From: Lachnoclostridium sp.
GTDB lineage: Bacteria > Bacteroidota > Bacteroidia > Bacteroidales > Muribaculaceae
Direction of reading: 5' to 3'
Assembly (NCBI GenBank): GCA_023667185.1
Contig: JAMPAP010000001.1
Coordinates: 57,276 to 89,950 of the forward strand
Length of the DNA stretch: 32,675 bases
In this document: positions 7,813-15,468 of the stretch, in pieces
How the letters are laid out: each line of letters starts with the position of its first letter
Position numbering within the stretch: position 1 is the stretch's first letter
Translations under genes and position numbers: made by a program
The notes under the pieces: model-generated
The model's input: only the letters and a program-made list of their open reading frames with translations
Databases searched by the model: none
Told to the model about the DNA's origin: nothing

Positions 7813-9615
7813 ATGTTCAAAAACCAACCCGCCGGCCTCTACGTCCTGGCGCTCGCCAACACCGGTGAACGCTTTGGCTACTACACCATGCTGGCCATCT
7901 TCCTATTCTATCTCCAGGCTAAATTCGGATTTGATGCCACCTGGACCGGTCAGATCTTCTCAATCTTCCTCGCTCTGGTTTACTTCATGCCCCTGGTGGG
8001 CGGATGGATTGCCGACAAATGGAGCTTCTCAAAATGCGTGCTTTCCGGTATCGCCATTATGTTTATCGGCTACGCACTGATGTCAGCCCCCACCCCGGTG
8101 CGCTCCAACACCTCAATGATGATCCTCTTTGCGGCACTGCTCCTGATCTCAGTAGGCACCGGGCTCTTCAAAGGCAACCTGCAGGTAATGGTGGGTGACC
8201 TATACAACGATCCGCGCTACTCTTCGAAGCGCGATGCAGCCTTCTCGCTCTTCTATATGGCCATCAACCTCGGCTCAATGTTTGCCCCCATGGCCGCCGT
8301 AGGTCTTAAAAACTACGCCCTCCGCCAAGCCGGATACCTCACCACTGATCCAATGGCTGCCACCGTCTGCAACTGGTGTATCGATACAGAGTCATTTACC
8401 CGTATGCCCACTGACCCCGAGACCATCAAAACCATGACCGAATTTGCCACCAAAAACGGCATGACACCCGGCTCTGACCTCGGCACATTCCTCGCATCAT
8501 ATCTGCAGAACTTCGCTGACTCGTGCACGGCATCATTCACCTCCCTGCAGCAGTTTGCCACCGACTACATCACCACCTTCTCGCTCGGCTGCTCCTACGC
8601 ATTCGGCCTTGCCTGCATATCGCTTATCATCAGCGTACTGATCTATCTCCTGGGTCGCCGCACTTACGCCCATATCATCACTGACCGCCGCGCCACACCC
8701 GAAGCTGTGGCTGAAGGCAAAGCTCCCCGCGAGAAAATGGTCAAGCCACTCTCACCCGAGCAGACACGTCAGCGCGTCGTTGCCCTTCTTCTGGTATTTG
8801 CGGTGGTTATCTTCTTCTGGATGGTGTTCCACCAAAACGGACAGACCCTTACCGAGTTTGCCAAGAGCTGTACAAGTCCTGACGCCTCTGGCTGGACCCG
8901 CATAGGCTTTGACATCTGGGTACTCGCTGCCATCGCAGCAGGCGTCTACGCCCTTTTCGGCATATTCCAAAGCACCTCAACCAAGGCCAAACTATCATGT
9001 GGAGCCATCCTCGCAGCCGTCGCCGCCTTCGTCATATACAAATATGTGCACACCCCTGATGTAGTAAAAGGTATCGACCCCGCCACTTACCAGCAGTTTA
9101 ACCCCTTCTACGTAGTAGCCCTCACCCCCTTCTCCATGGCACTCTTCGCCTGGCTCGCACGCCGCGGCAAAGAGCCCTCGGCACCCCGCAAAATCGGCTA
9201 CGGTATGATTATGGCAGCAGCTGCCTACGGAGTGATGGTACTCGCATCGCTCAACCTCGTCGGCACTAACGGCTCCGTGTCACCTGACTGGCTCATCACC
9301 ACCTACCTCCTGCTCACCTTCGCCGAGCTGCTCCTCTCGCCCATGGGCATCTCCTTCGTATCCAAGGTAGCGCCTCCCCACCTCAAAGGCTCAATGATGG
9401 GCGGATGGTTTGCAGCAACAGCCATCGGTAACTACCTGGTATCAATCCCTATGCTCCTTTGGGGCAAAATCCCTGTAGCAGTAATCTGGGGTATCCTCAT
9501 TGCCATCTGCCTCCTCTCAGCCCTCTTCATCTTCTCAATCATGAAGAAACTCGAGGCAGCCACTGCTGACGAGGCTCCCGCCGACCTCGAAAACGTCGAA
9601 GACAACGCTATCTAA
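7813..9615 (+). CDS. POT/PTR2-family proton-dependent oligopeptide transporter
   Basis: This is a 600-aa inner-membrane major-facilitator protein with about 14 hydrophobic segments. It imports di- or tripeptides with protons. Family signatures are present: GERFGYYTM in helix 1 (residues 18-26), the cytoplasmic turn GGWIADKW, and the PTR2 motif LFYMAINLGSMFAP. A large insert between helices (about 175-255) carries extra hydrophobic segments. In the canonical helix-1 motif ExxERFYY the first glutamate is replaced by asparagine (NTGERF), so proton coupling may differ; from memory this is usual in Bacteroides homologues. The gene stands alone between terminators. Confidence 0.9.
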   Translation: MFKNQPAGLYVLALANTGERFGYYTMLAIFLFYLQAKFGFDATWTGQIFSIFLALVYFMPLVGGWIADKWSFSKCVLSGIAIMFIGYALMSAPTPVRSNTSMMILFAALLLISVGTGLFKGNLQVMVGDLYNDPRYSSKRDAAFSLFYMAINLGSMFAPMAAVGLKNYALRQAGYLTTDPMAATVCNWCIDTESFTRMPTDPETIKTMTEFATKNGMTPGSDLGTFLASYLQNFADSCTASFTSLQQFATDYITTFSLGCSYAFGLACISLIISVLIYLLGRRTYAHIITDRRATPEAVAEGKAPREKMVKPLSPEQTRQRVVALLLVFAVVIFFWMVFHQNGQTLTEFAKSCTSPDASGWTRIGFDIWVLAAIAAGVYALFGIFQSTSTKAKLSCGAILAAVAAFVIYKYVHTPDVVKGIDPATYQQFNPFYVVALTPFSMALFAWLARRGKEPSAPRKIGYGMIMAAAAYGVMVLASLNLVGTNGSVSPDWLITTYLLLTFAELLLSPMGISFVSKVAPPHLKGSMMGGWFAATAIGNYLVSIPMLLWGKIPVAVIWGILIAICLLSALFIFSIMKKLEAATADEAPADLENVEDNAI

Positions 9616-9658
9616 TATAATAAAATGTCAATAAAGTGCCGCAGGCACGTCATCGTCT

Positions 9659-9693
9659 AAAACCCCACGCGACCTAAGGAGCGTGGGGTTTTT
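9659..9693. terminator. Bidirectional terminator between POT gene and OMP gene
   Basis: AAAACCCCACGC (9659-9670) and GCGTGGGGTTTT (9681-9692) form a perfect 12-bp stem with a 10-nt loop, flanked by A and T runs on both sides. It can therefore stop the plus-strand transporter transcript and the convergent minus-strand transcript ending at 9746. Two small hairpins flank it: GTGCC-GCA-GGCAC (9636-9648) and GCCC-TAAA-GGGC (9703-9714). Confidence 0.88.
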
Positions 9694-9745
9694 GACAATA
9701 ACGCCCTAAAGGGCTAATTTCATTTTGTCATTTTGACCTTGGGGA

Positions 9746-10429
9746 TTACCACTCGAAGGCGAGGGTGATGCCGATGTTGTTGAGGGAAACCGAGCTGCCG
9801 GTCCAGCTATAATTGTTGCCGGAGGTGATGAGCTGATAGGTAGCGCCGAAGTTGATCGCCTGACGCGAGTTTTTGGAGTTGATGGGAACTCTGACACCTA
9901 TCTGCGGCTTGAGGTAAAACTGCGCATTGCCGCCAAGGCGCTTGGTCTGTAACTCAAGAAAACTGCCCCCCATCAGCCACGTAGCGCCGAGCTTCACATC
10001 GATAAACACCGACGTCGCAGCCGGATTGCTCCCGATATTAAAGCGAAAATCCGAGAACACCGGTATCATAGCCTTGGTCTGCGATGCCGGATGGCGATAG
10101 TAGTCGGGATACCCGTTGGGGAAGCTGCCGGGGCCATCGTCGCCATTATTAGCCACGGCCACATCCACGCCTATACCGGCGCCCATGAAAAACCATGAGG
10201 CATACTGGAATCCTTGCGAGGTTGACACGCCGAAAAACGAAGCACGGTTGTCGCCGAGCCCACCGAGGGCACTTGCCTCAACATAACCTTTATAGGAGGC
10301 GCCCCCGGTCAGAGCAGGCGTGATGAGATTACGCACCTGATTGGCAATTTCGTAATATTGCGCTGAGGCGGTGGTAGCCCCCATCATGATGAGAAGGAAG
10401 GCTGAAATGACTGAAAATAAGCGTTTCAT
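9746..10429 (-). CDS. Small outer-membrane beta-barrel protein
   Basis: This is a 227-aa exported protein. The signal peptide is residues 1-23 with cleavage motif ASA before Q24. The mature part alternates glycine-rich and aromatic segments (GGASYKGYVEASALGG, FFMGAGIGVDVAVANN, INFGATYQLI) and ends in LAFEW, the C-terminal aromatic typical of barrel proteins recognised by the BAM complex. No family was recognised with confidence. The mature N-terminus would be glutamine, a substrate for the cyclase encoded at 6197. The start overlaps the channel gene stop by 4 nt, so they form an operon. A role in envelope stress together with the channel is only a guess. Confidence 0.75.
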   Translation of the reverse strand: MKRLFSVISAFLLIMMGATTASAQYYEIANQVRNLITPALTGGASYKGYVEASALGGLGDNRASFFGVSTSQGFQYASWFFMGAGIGVDVAVANNGDDGPGSFPNGYPDYYRHPASQTKAMIPVFSDFRFNIGSNPAATSVFIDVKLGATWLMGGSFLELQTKRLGGNAQFYLKPQIGVRVPINSKNSRQAINFGATYQLITSGNNYSWTGSSVSLNNIGITLAFEW

Positions 10430-11754
10430 GATTGTGAAGTTGTAGTATTGTTAGTATTATCTGAATTATCTTTAAGCATCTGCACGGTGATGGTCGACTG
10501 TGCATCTTTACCACTCTCAGTGTTATAGATCTCAATACCGAAATCGGGAGCTACGGCCACCACATGTTCGATAAGCGAGCTCTGGATAGCCTCGTAAGCA
10601 GTCCATGCTGTTGTGGCTGTGAAGCAATACAGCTGCAGAGGTATACCATCGTCAATAGGATCCATAAGCCTTACCAGAATCTGAGCATCGTGGTTAAACT
10701 GCGGCTCATTAAGGATATAGGCGCAGATGTAAGCCCGGAACAGGCCGAGGTTGGTCTCGCTCGTACCATTGATTACAGCCACACCGGGATCAAACACCTT
10801 CTCGCGAGCCTCTCGCGTAGAGTCAACCCATGGCTTCACTGCCGGATACTTCTCGGCCAAAGCGTCGACGGCGGCATCATCTATGGTGTGAATGCTATCA
10901 ACATCTACCAAAAGTGACCGCGCGATGCGACGGCAACCACTATCTTTCATGCCGCGCCAGTTTTGGAACGATGTTGATATAAGTGTATATGGCGGAAGGG
11001 TGACTATCGTGTTGTCCCAGTTCTGCACCTTCACGGCTGTGAGCGACACATCGATCACTAACCCGTTGGCCAGCGTCGATGGCACCACGATCCAGTCGCC
11101 TACGCGCAGCATATCGTTCTGCGACAGTTGTATACCGGCCACAAATCCCAAGATACTATCCTTGAACACCAGCATTAACGCTGCTGCAAAAGCTCCCAAG
11201 CCGGTAAGCAGCATGGCCGGTGACTTGTCAAAGGCCACCGAGAAAACTGATATCGCACTCAATATCCATAAAACACCGATTATTGAATTGAGGATACCCT
11301 TAAGAGGCAGATTCTTAGTATTTCTCTTGCTGTCATACTGCGACCATATCAGCGTAATCAGCGAGCTTACAGCAAGTGTAAATACAATTATCGCATAGAT
11401 TATTACAAGCCGCTCGGCAATGGTGAGCAGACCTGACTCCTTGGCGAAGGCAAACGGCAACAATCCGAGGATCACCAGCGGCGGAATCACGGCACTCATC
11501 CTGGTCAGCACATGATATTGCGCCAGCAACTTAGCTATATCAGGGCGCTTCACAGCCACAACCTTGCGGACTGCTATAAGGATTATCTCCTTAACAAGCC
11601 ACCCTAAAAATAACGCTATTAGCACTATCACAGCAACATAGATGATCTCCTCAACCACCCGATCGTGGCTTAGCCCGAGCTTATCCATCACATCATAGAT
11701 GGATTTCAGCAGCCATACTGCAACTTTATGGGAAGGAATTATTTCGCAATACAT
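10426..11754 (-). CDS. YbdG-like mechanosensitive channel (MscS family)
   Basis: This is a 442-aa inner-membrane protein with hydrophobic segments near residues 38-62, 85-105, 115-140 and 160-185. The MscS pore helix follows with a glycine/alanine-rich stretch (LLTGLGAFAAALMLVFKDSILGFVAG, written in parts: LLTGLGAFAAALM then LVFKDSILGF). The cytoplasmic beta domain (GDWIVVPSTLANGLVIDVSL) and the segment FQNWRGMKDSGCRRI are diagnostic for the YbdG/MscM subgroup rather than MscS itself. The family releases solutes during hypo-osmotic shock. It overlaps the outer-membrane protein gene downstream by 4 nt. ATG 11754 gives a plausible N-terminus; no promoter matching the consensus was found in 11755-11882. 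Confidence 0.88.
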   Translation of the reverse strand: MYCEIIPSHKVAVWLLKSIYDVMDKLGLSHDRVVEEIIYVAVIVLIALFLGWLVKEIILIAVRKVVAVKRPDIAKLLAQYHVLTRMSAVIPPLVILGLLPFAFAKESGLLTIAERLVIIYAIIVFTLAVSSLITLIWSQYDSKRNTKNLPLKGILNSIIGVLWILSAISVFSVAFDKSPAMLLTGLGAFAAALMLVFKDSILGFVAGIQLSQNDMLRVGDWIVVPSTLANGLVIDVSLTAVKVQNWDNTIVTLPPYTLISTSFQNWRGMKDSGCRRIARSLLVDVDSIHTIDDAAVDALAEKYPAVKPWVDSTREAREKVFDPGVAVINGTSETNLGLFRAYICAYILNEPQFNHDAQILVRLMDPIDDGIPLQLYCFTATTAWTAYEAIQSSLIEHVVAVAPDFGIEIYNTESGKDAQSTITVQMLKDNSDNTNNTTTSQS

Positions 11755-11882
11755 AGCCGTATAATAAATAGTTAGACGTTATCAGATAAACAACCGTCAT
11801 TAACATTTAGTTAGTTAAAGTTATGTTAAATTATGTATATCTCAAAAAATTATACTAATTTTATCCATCAAACTAAAAAATC

Positions 11883-13553
11883 ATGAGCGACCAGATGAAA
11901 GTTTTTTGCGTCAACCTCGGCCGTTACATTCCCGTACAGGGTGGCATGACGCTCGACGATGTATATAACATTGTGAAGGATGAAATAAACTTCACCCCTA
12001 TTTGCGCACGTGTCAACAACAAGACCGAGGATCTCCAATTCCCGATCTTCACCCCCAAGCAGATAGAATTTCTGTCGGCGGATACCCCGTCGGGCCACCG
12101 ATGCTACATCCGCTCGCTGTGCATGATGCTCTACCGCGCCGTGGTGAAGCTCTTCCCCGGCCAACGTCTTGATATCGAGCACGCCATCAGCCGAGGATAC
12201 TACTGCCGCCTCCCGGGGCTTTGCATCGACATGGAGCAGGCTGCCGCCATGCTCAAGTCAGAGATGCTTCAGCTCGTGGCCCGCGACCTACCCTTCGTCC
12301 GCCGCGAGCGCCTCACCCGCGACGTCATCGAAATATTCCGCTCCCAGGGCCTTGACGACAAGGTGAAACTTTTCTCTACCCTTCATGACCTCTACACCGT
12401 GTATTACCGCCTTGATGGAGTGGCCGACAGCTATTACAGCTCACTGGCACCCCGCACCGGTATGCTCGGCGTATTTGACCTTATCCCGTATCACGACGGA
12501 CTCCTTCTACTCGGCCCTGACCCCAAAGACCTCAACAGCGCTGAGTCACCGTTACCGCAGCCCAAACTTTTCCGCGCTTACACTGAATATCTGGAGTTTA
12601 ACTCCATCATCGGCACTCGTGACGCTGGCGACGTGAACCGCCTCGTAGAGCGCGGCGACACCTCAATGATGATCAACGTGGCCGAAGCCCTCCACATTAA
12701 ATACATCGGCGCGATAGCCGACGAGATCGCAGCTCGCTACCGCAACGGCGGCGCAAGAGTGGTGCTCGTGGCAGGCCCGTCGTCGTCTGGTAAAACCACC
12801 TTCACCAAGCGTCTGGCCGTGCAGCTGCTGACTAATCTGGTCAAGCCGGTGATGATCTCTCTTGACAACTATTTCGTCGACCGCCACCATACTCCTCTGG
12901 ATGAAAACGGCGACTACGATTACGAATCACTCTACGCCCTCGACCTCAAGCTATTCAACGAGCACCTCACCACCCTCATTCAGGGCGGCGAAGTATCTCT
13001 CCCGACCTACAATTTCGAGACCGGTGCACGCGAGTTCAAGGACGAGAGCATCTCGCTCGGCGACAACACCGTGCTCCTCATCGAAGGAATCCATGGCCTC
13101 AACCCCGAGCTCACCTCCGAGATTCCCCCGGAGATGCTCTACAAAATCTACGTCTCGGCCCTCACCACCCTCTCTATCGACGACCATAATTGGGTATCCA
13201 CCACTGACAACCGTCTGCTACGCCGCATAATCCGCGACTACAAATACCGCGGCACCTCGCCGCTGGAGACCATCCGCCGCTGGCCCAGCGTGCAGCGCGG
13301 CGAGAAACGCTGGATTTTCCCCTACCAGGAAAATGCCGACTCGATGTTTAACTCATCGCTCCTCTTTGAGTTAGGCGTCATGCGCGAGGAAGCCGAGCGA
13401 GTGCTCCGCGACGTCCCCCGCGATGTCCCCGAGTACGCCGAAGCATTCCGCCTCCGCCACTTCCTCGACTACTTTCTCCCCATCCCATCCACAATGATCC
13501 CCCCGACGAGCCTCCTCCGCGAATTCCTCGGCGGCTCCTCCTTCCACTACTAA
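11883..13553 (+). CDS. Nucleoside (uridine-type) kinase with ThrRS-like N-terminus
   Basis: This is a 556-aa cytoplasmic enzyme. The N-terminus resembles the TGS domain (residues 5-60) and the second additional domain of threonyl-tRNA synthetase (71-113: GHRCYIRSL, LFPGQRLDIEHAI, GYYCRL). The C-terminal half is a phosphoribulokinase/uridine kinase domain with P-loop GPSSSGKTT (298-306), SLDNYFVDR and LLIEGIHGLN. Such fusions are known in Bacteroidetes, Clostridia and Thermotoga as nucleoside kinases; the substrate cannot be read from sequence. The gene stands alone. Its TAA stop is made from the first bases of the adjoining inverted-repeat element, discussed separately. Confidence 0.88.
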   Translation: MSDQMKVFCVNLGRYIPVQGGMTLDDVYNIVKDEINFTPICARVNNKTEDLQFPIFTPKQIEFLSADTPSGHRCYIRSLCMMLYRAVVKLFPGQRLDIEHAISRGYYCRLPGLCIDMEQAAAMLKSEMLQLVARDLPFVRRERLTRDVIEIFRSQGLDDKVKLFSTLHDLYTVYYRLDGVADSYYSSLAPRTGMLGVFDLIPYHDGLLLLGPDPKDLNSAESPLPQPKLFRAYTEYLEFNSIIGTRDAGDVNRLVERGDTSMMINVAEALHIKYIGAIADEIAARYRNGGARVVLVAGPSSSGKTTFTKRLAVQLLTNLVKPVMISLDNYFVDRHHTPLDENGDYDYESLYALDLKLFNEHLTTLIQGGEVSLPTYNFETGAREFKDESISLGDNTVLLIEGIHGLNPELTSEIPPEMLYKIYVSALTTLSIDDHNWVSTTDNRLLRRIIRDYKYRGTSPLETIRRWPSVQRGEKRWIFPYQENADSMFNSSLLFELGVMREEAERVLRDVPRDVPEYAEAFRLRHFLDYFLPIPSTMIPPTSLLREFLGGSSFHY

Positions 13554-13890
13554 GAGCCTGTCCCATAATATATGTTAACGCTGAGGTCGCATATCTCGGA
13601 GGGATTTTGAAGTTGGCGTGAGGGAGCAATGCTGTAGCATTGTGACCGAACGACAGCTTCAAAATCACCCGAGAGATGCGAGACGAAGGTAATTTTCTTT
13701 ACAGCAATTCGATCAGTCATTCACTTAAACTATTTAGCAGGCGGTGGAAATTACCATCGCCTCGGCCATCCATTGGCATATTTGTCCGTATTCTTCGGTC
13801 GTGTACATCAAGTACACTCCCTCATCATACGAACAAATCTGCTCAATGGATGACCGCCTCAGCGTTAACATATATTATGGGACAGGCTCT
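13553..13890. mobile_element. MITE-like element with 36-bp perfect inverted ends
   Basis: Bases 13551-13586 and 13857-13892 are perfect inverted copies (36 bp) that begin TAAGAGCCTGTCCCATAATA. TA at both outer edges is compatible with a TA target duplication as in IS630/mariner relatives, but TA is palindromic and proves nothing alone. No transposase frame fits inside, so it would be non-autonomous. The interior folds further. Hairpin A pairs 13587-13612 with 13657-13681. Hairpin B pairs 13740-13747 with 13754-13761. A long hairpin C, about 13762-13856, includes CATCCATTG pairing with CAATGGATG and ends in GTGTAC-ATCAA-GTACAC. The whole could therefore fold as a multi-branched structure closed by the terminal repeats. 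Confidence 0.8.
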
Positions 13891-13929
13891 TATGCAATAA
13901 AGTGGGCGTGCAATACGTTATCATATTGC

Positions 13930-15324
13930 ATGAAAACATTAATTTACAATCTCCTGGCTTTGATGACGGTGGTGATAGGATGTGTCTCGTGTATCGAAGA
14001 CTCCGTTGCTACGTCGCCTTCGGTGCAACCTGTCTTTTCAGTGGATACCCTGAAAATGGGGCTGAATTTCACCGAGCAGGGCACGCCTACCCAAAGTTTT
14101 GTGGTCTACAATCGCCACGATAAGATTCTGAATATCGATAACATTTCCCTCCGCAGCGGTGACAGGACTTTCCGCATCAATGTGGACGGGTTCAGCGGCA
14201 CGTCGTTCTCTAACGTGGAGATCCGGCCTAACGATTCTATATATGTATTCGTAGAGGCTACACTCCCGGAGCTGAATACGCCGGCGGCTACTGACATCGA
14301 AGATTTCATCGATTTCACCACTCGCGGCATCACCCGCTCGCTGGTGGTGACGGCTACGGGACGCGATGCACTCCGCCATCGTGCCACGGTAATTACCTCC
14401 GATGTGACCTGGGATGCCACTTTACCACATATTATATATGACTCGCTGGTGGTGGCTCACGGCGCTACGCTTACGCTTGCTCCCGGTACGGAGCTGTACT
14501 TCCACGATGCCGCACGGATGGATATTCGCGGATGCCTCATAAGCAACGGCACAGCGGAGAATCCGGTAAATCTCACCGGCGACCGCATCGACAATGTCGT
14601 AGGCAACATCTCATTTGACCTCATGGCTTCGCAATGGAAGGGCTTGACTTTTATGCCCGAAAGCCGCGGCAACTATCTTAGCCACACGATTGTGCGCAAC
14701 ACGGTGTCAGGCGTGCTGGTTGACTCGCTGGCTCAGGCTGACTTCGTGAACTGCCGCCTGCGCAACTCGGCCGGACGGTCGCTCACCACGTGGCATGCCG
14801 AGGTGACGCTCGCCGGCTGCGAAATAGCCGAGGCTTCGGCCGGACTGGCGCTGTTTCATGGCGGAAAGGTTCGCGCTGACCATTGCACGTTTGCCAACTA
14901 TTACCTTTTCAGTGTGCTCAGCGGTCCGGCTTTAGGATTCAGCCACGCTGACGACGACACAGATGATCTCAGCGGCCTCCCCCGTCTGAGCGCCCTGATC
15001 ACTAACTCCATTATCTATGGCAACGGTCAGGATCTGTCGCACGGCGACCTCACCGGCATGGACGTTACCCTCAACCGCTGCATCCTTAAAAGCGAAGGTG
15101 AGGACGACGACAATTTCATCTCCTGCCTCTGGGATACCGATCCGCTATACTACACCGTAAGGAGCGAGTATCTCTTCGACTATCGCGTCAAGCCTGAATC
15201 TCCCGCCATCGATGCCGACGATCCGGCTCTTCTATTGCCCGCGACGGCGCTCGATTTCTACGGCGTTACCCGCACCGGAACCATCGGCGCTTACGAATTT
15301 GTGGCCCCGGAAGAAAAAGAATAG
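13930..15324 (+). CDS. Right-handed beta-helix lipoprotein
   Basis: This is a 464-aa exported lipoprotein. The signal peptide has two candidate lipobox cysteines, C18 (VIGC) and C21 (CVSC followed by IED, acidic residues like the surface-export signal of Bacteroidetes lipoproteins). After an Ig-like or linker region (about 30-150), segments such as LTLAPGTELYFHDAARMDIRG, given here in parts as LTLAPGTELYF and MDIRGCLISNGT, plus WKGLTF, HTIVRNTVSGV and ADHCTFANYY, match parallel beta-helix coils. The C-terminus SPAIDAD...GTIGAYEF is typical of this protein group. ATG 13930 was chosen because the signal peptide starts there; an upstream in-frame extension runs into the MITE-like element. Function is unknown; carbohydrate binding or adhesion is possible. 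Confidence 0.8.
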   Translation: MKTLIYNLLALMTVVIGCVSCIEDSVATSPSVQPVFSVDTLKMGLNFTEQGTPTQSFVVYNRHDKILNIDNISLRSGDRTFRINVDGFSGTSFSNVEIRPNDSIYVFVEATLPELNTPAATDIEDFIDFTTRGITRSLVVTATGRDALRHRATVITSDVTWDATLPHIIYDSLVVAHGATLTLAPGTELYFHDAARMDIRGCLISNGTAENPVNLTGDRIDNVVGNISFDLMASQWKGLTFMPESRGNYLSHTIVRNTVSGVLVDSLAQADFVNCRLRNSAGRSLTTWHAEVTLAGCEIAEASAGLALFHGGKVRADHCTFANYYLFSVLSGPALGFSHADDDTDDLSGLPRLSALITNSIIYGNGQDLSHGDLTGMDVTLNRCILKSEGEDDDNFISCLWDTDPLYYTVRSEYLFDYRVKPESPAIDADDPALLLPATALDFYGVTRTGTIGAYEFVAPEEKE

Positions 15325-15353
15325 TGAAGAAAACACATAATTTTTATTAACAA

Positions 15354-15420
15354 TTTTGACAGAAAGCGAAATAATTGTAACTTTGTGCGTTAAATTTGCG
15401 CCACCGACCCCGGTGGGCGC
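15354..15420 (+). promoter_or_regulatory. Tandem promoter and leader hairpin of the foldase gene
   Basis: TTTTG (15354-15358), a 19-nt spacer and TAACTTTG (15378-15385) match the Bacteroidetes promoter exactly. A second -7-like box, TAAATTTG, follows at 15391-15398. It runs directly into a stem-loop: GCGCCACCG (15398-15406), loop ACCC, and CGGTGGGCGC (15411-15420), pairing with one bulged base. The hairpin would lie at the 5' end of the roughly 80-nt leader of the gene at 15469. Confidence 0.65.
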
Positions 15421-15468
15421 ATTCAACCACTATCTTTAACCGATTAAATCAAAAACTAAAAGCATATA

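Noticed and set aside
11856-11863. TAATTTTA as promoter of the nucleoside kinase gene
   Set aside because: It misses the final G of TAnnTTTG and has no -33 box at the right distance.
13553-13890. Insertion sequence with its own transposase
   Set aside because: No frame inside is long enough or has DDE features; only the inverted ends and hairpins are present.
13744-13929. N-terminal extension of the beta-helix lipoprotein into the MITE-like element
   Set aside because: The signal peptide and lipobox begin at ATG 13930; the upstream part is translated hairpin DNA.
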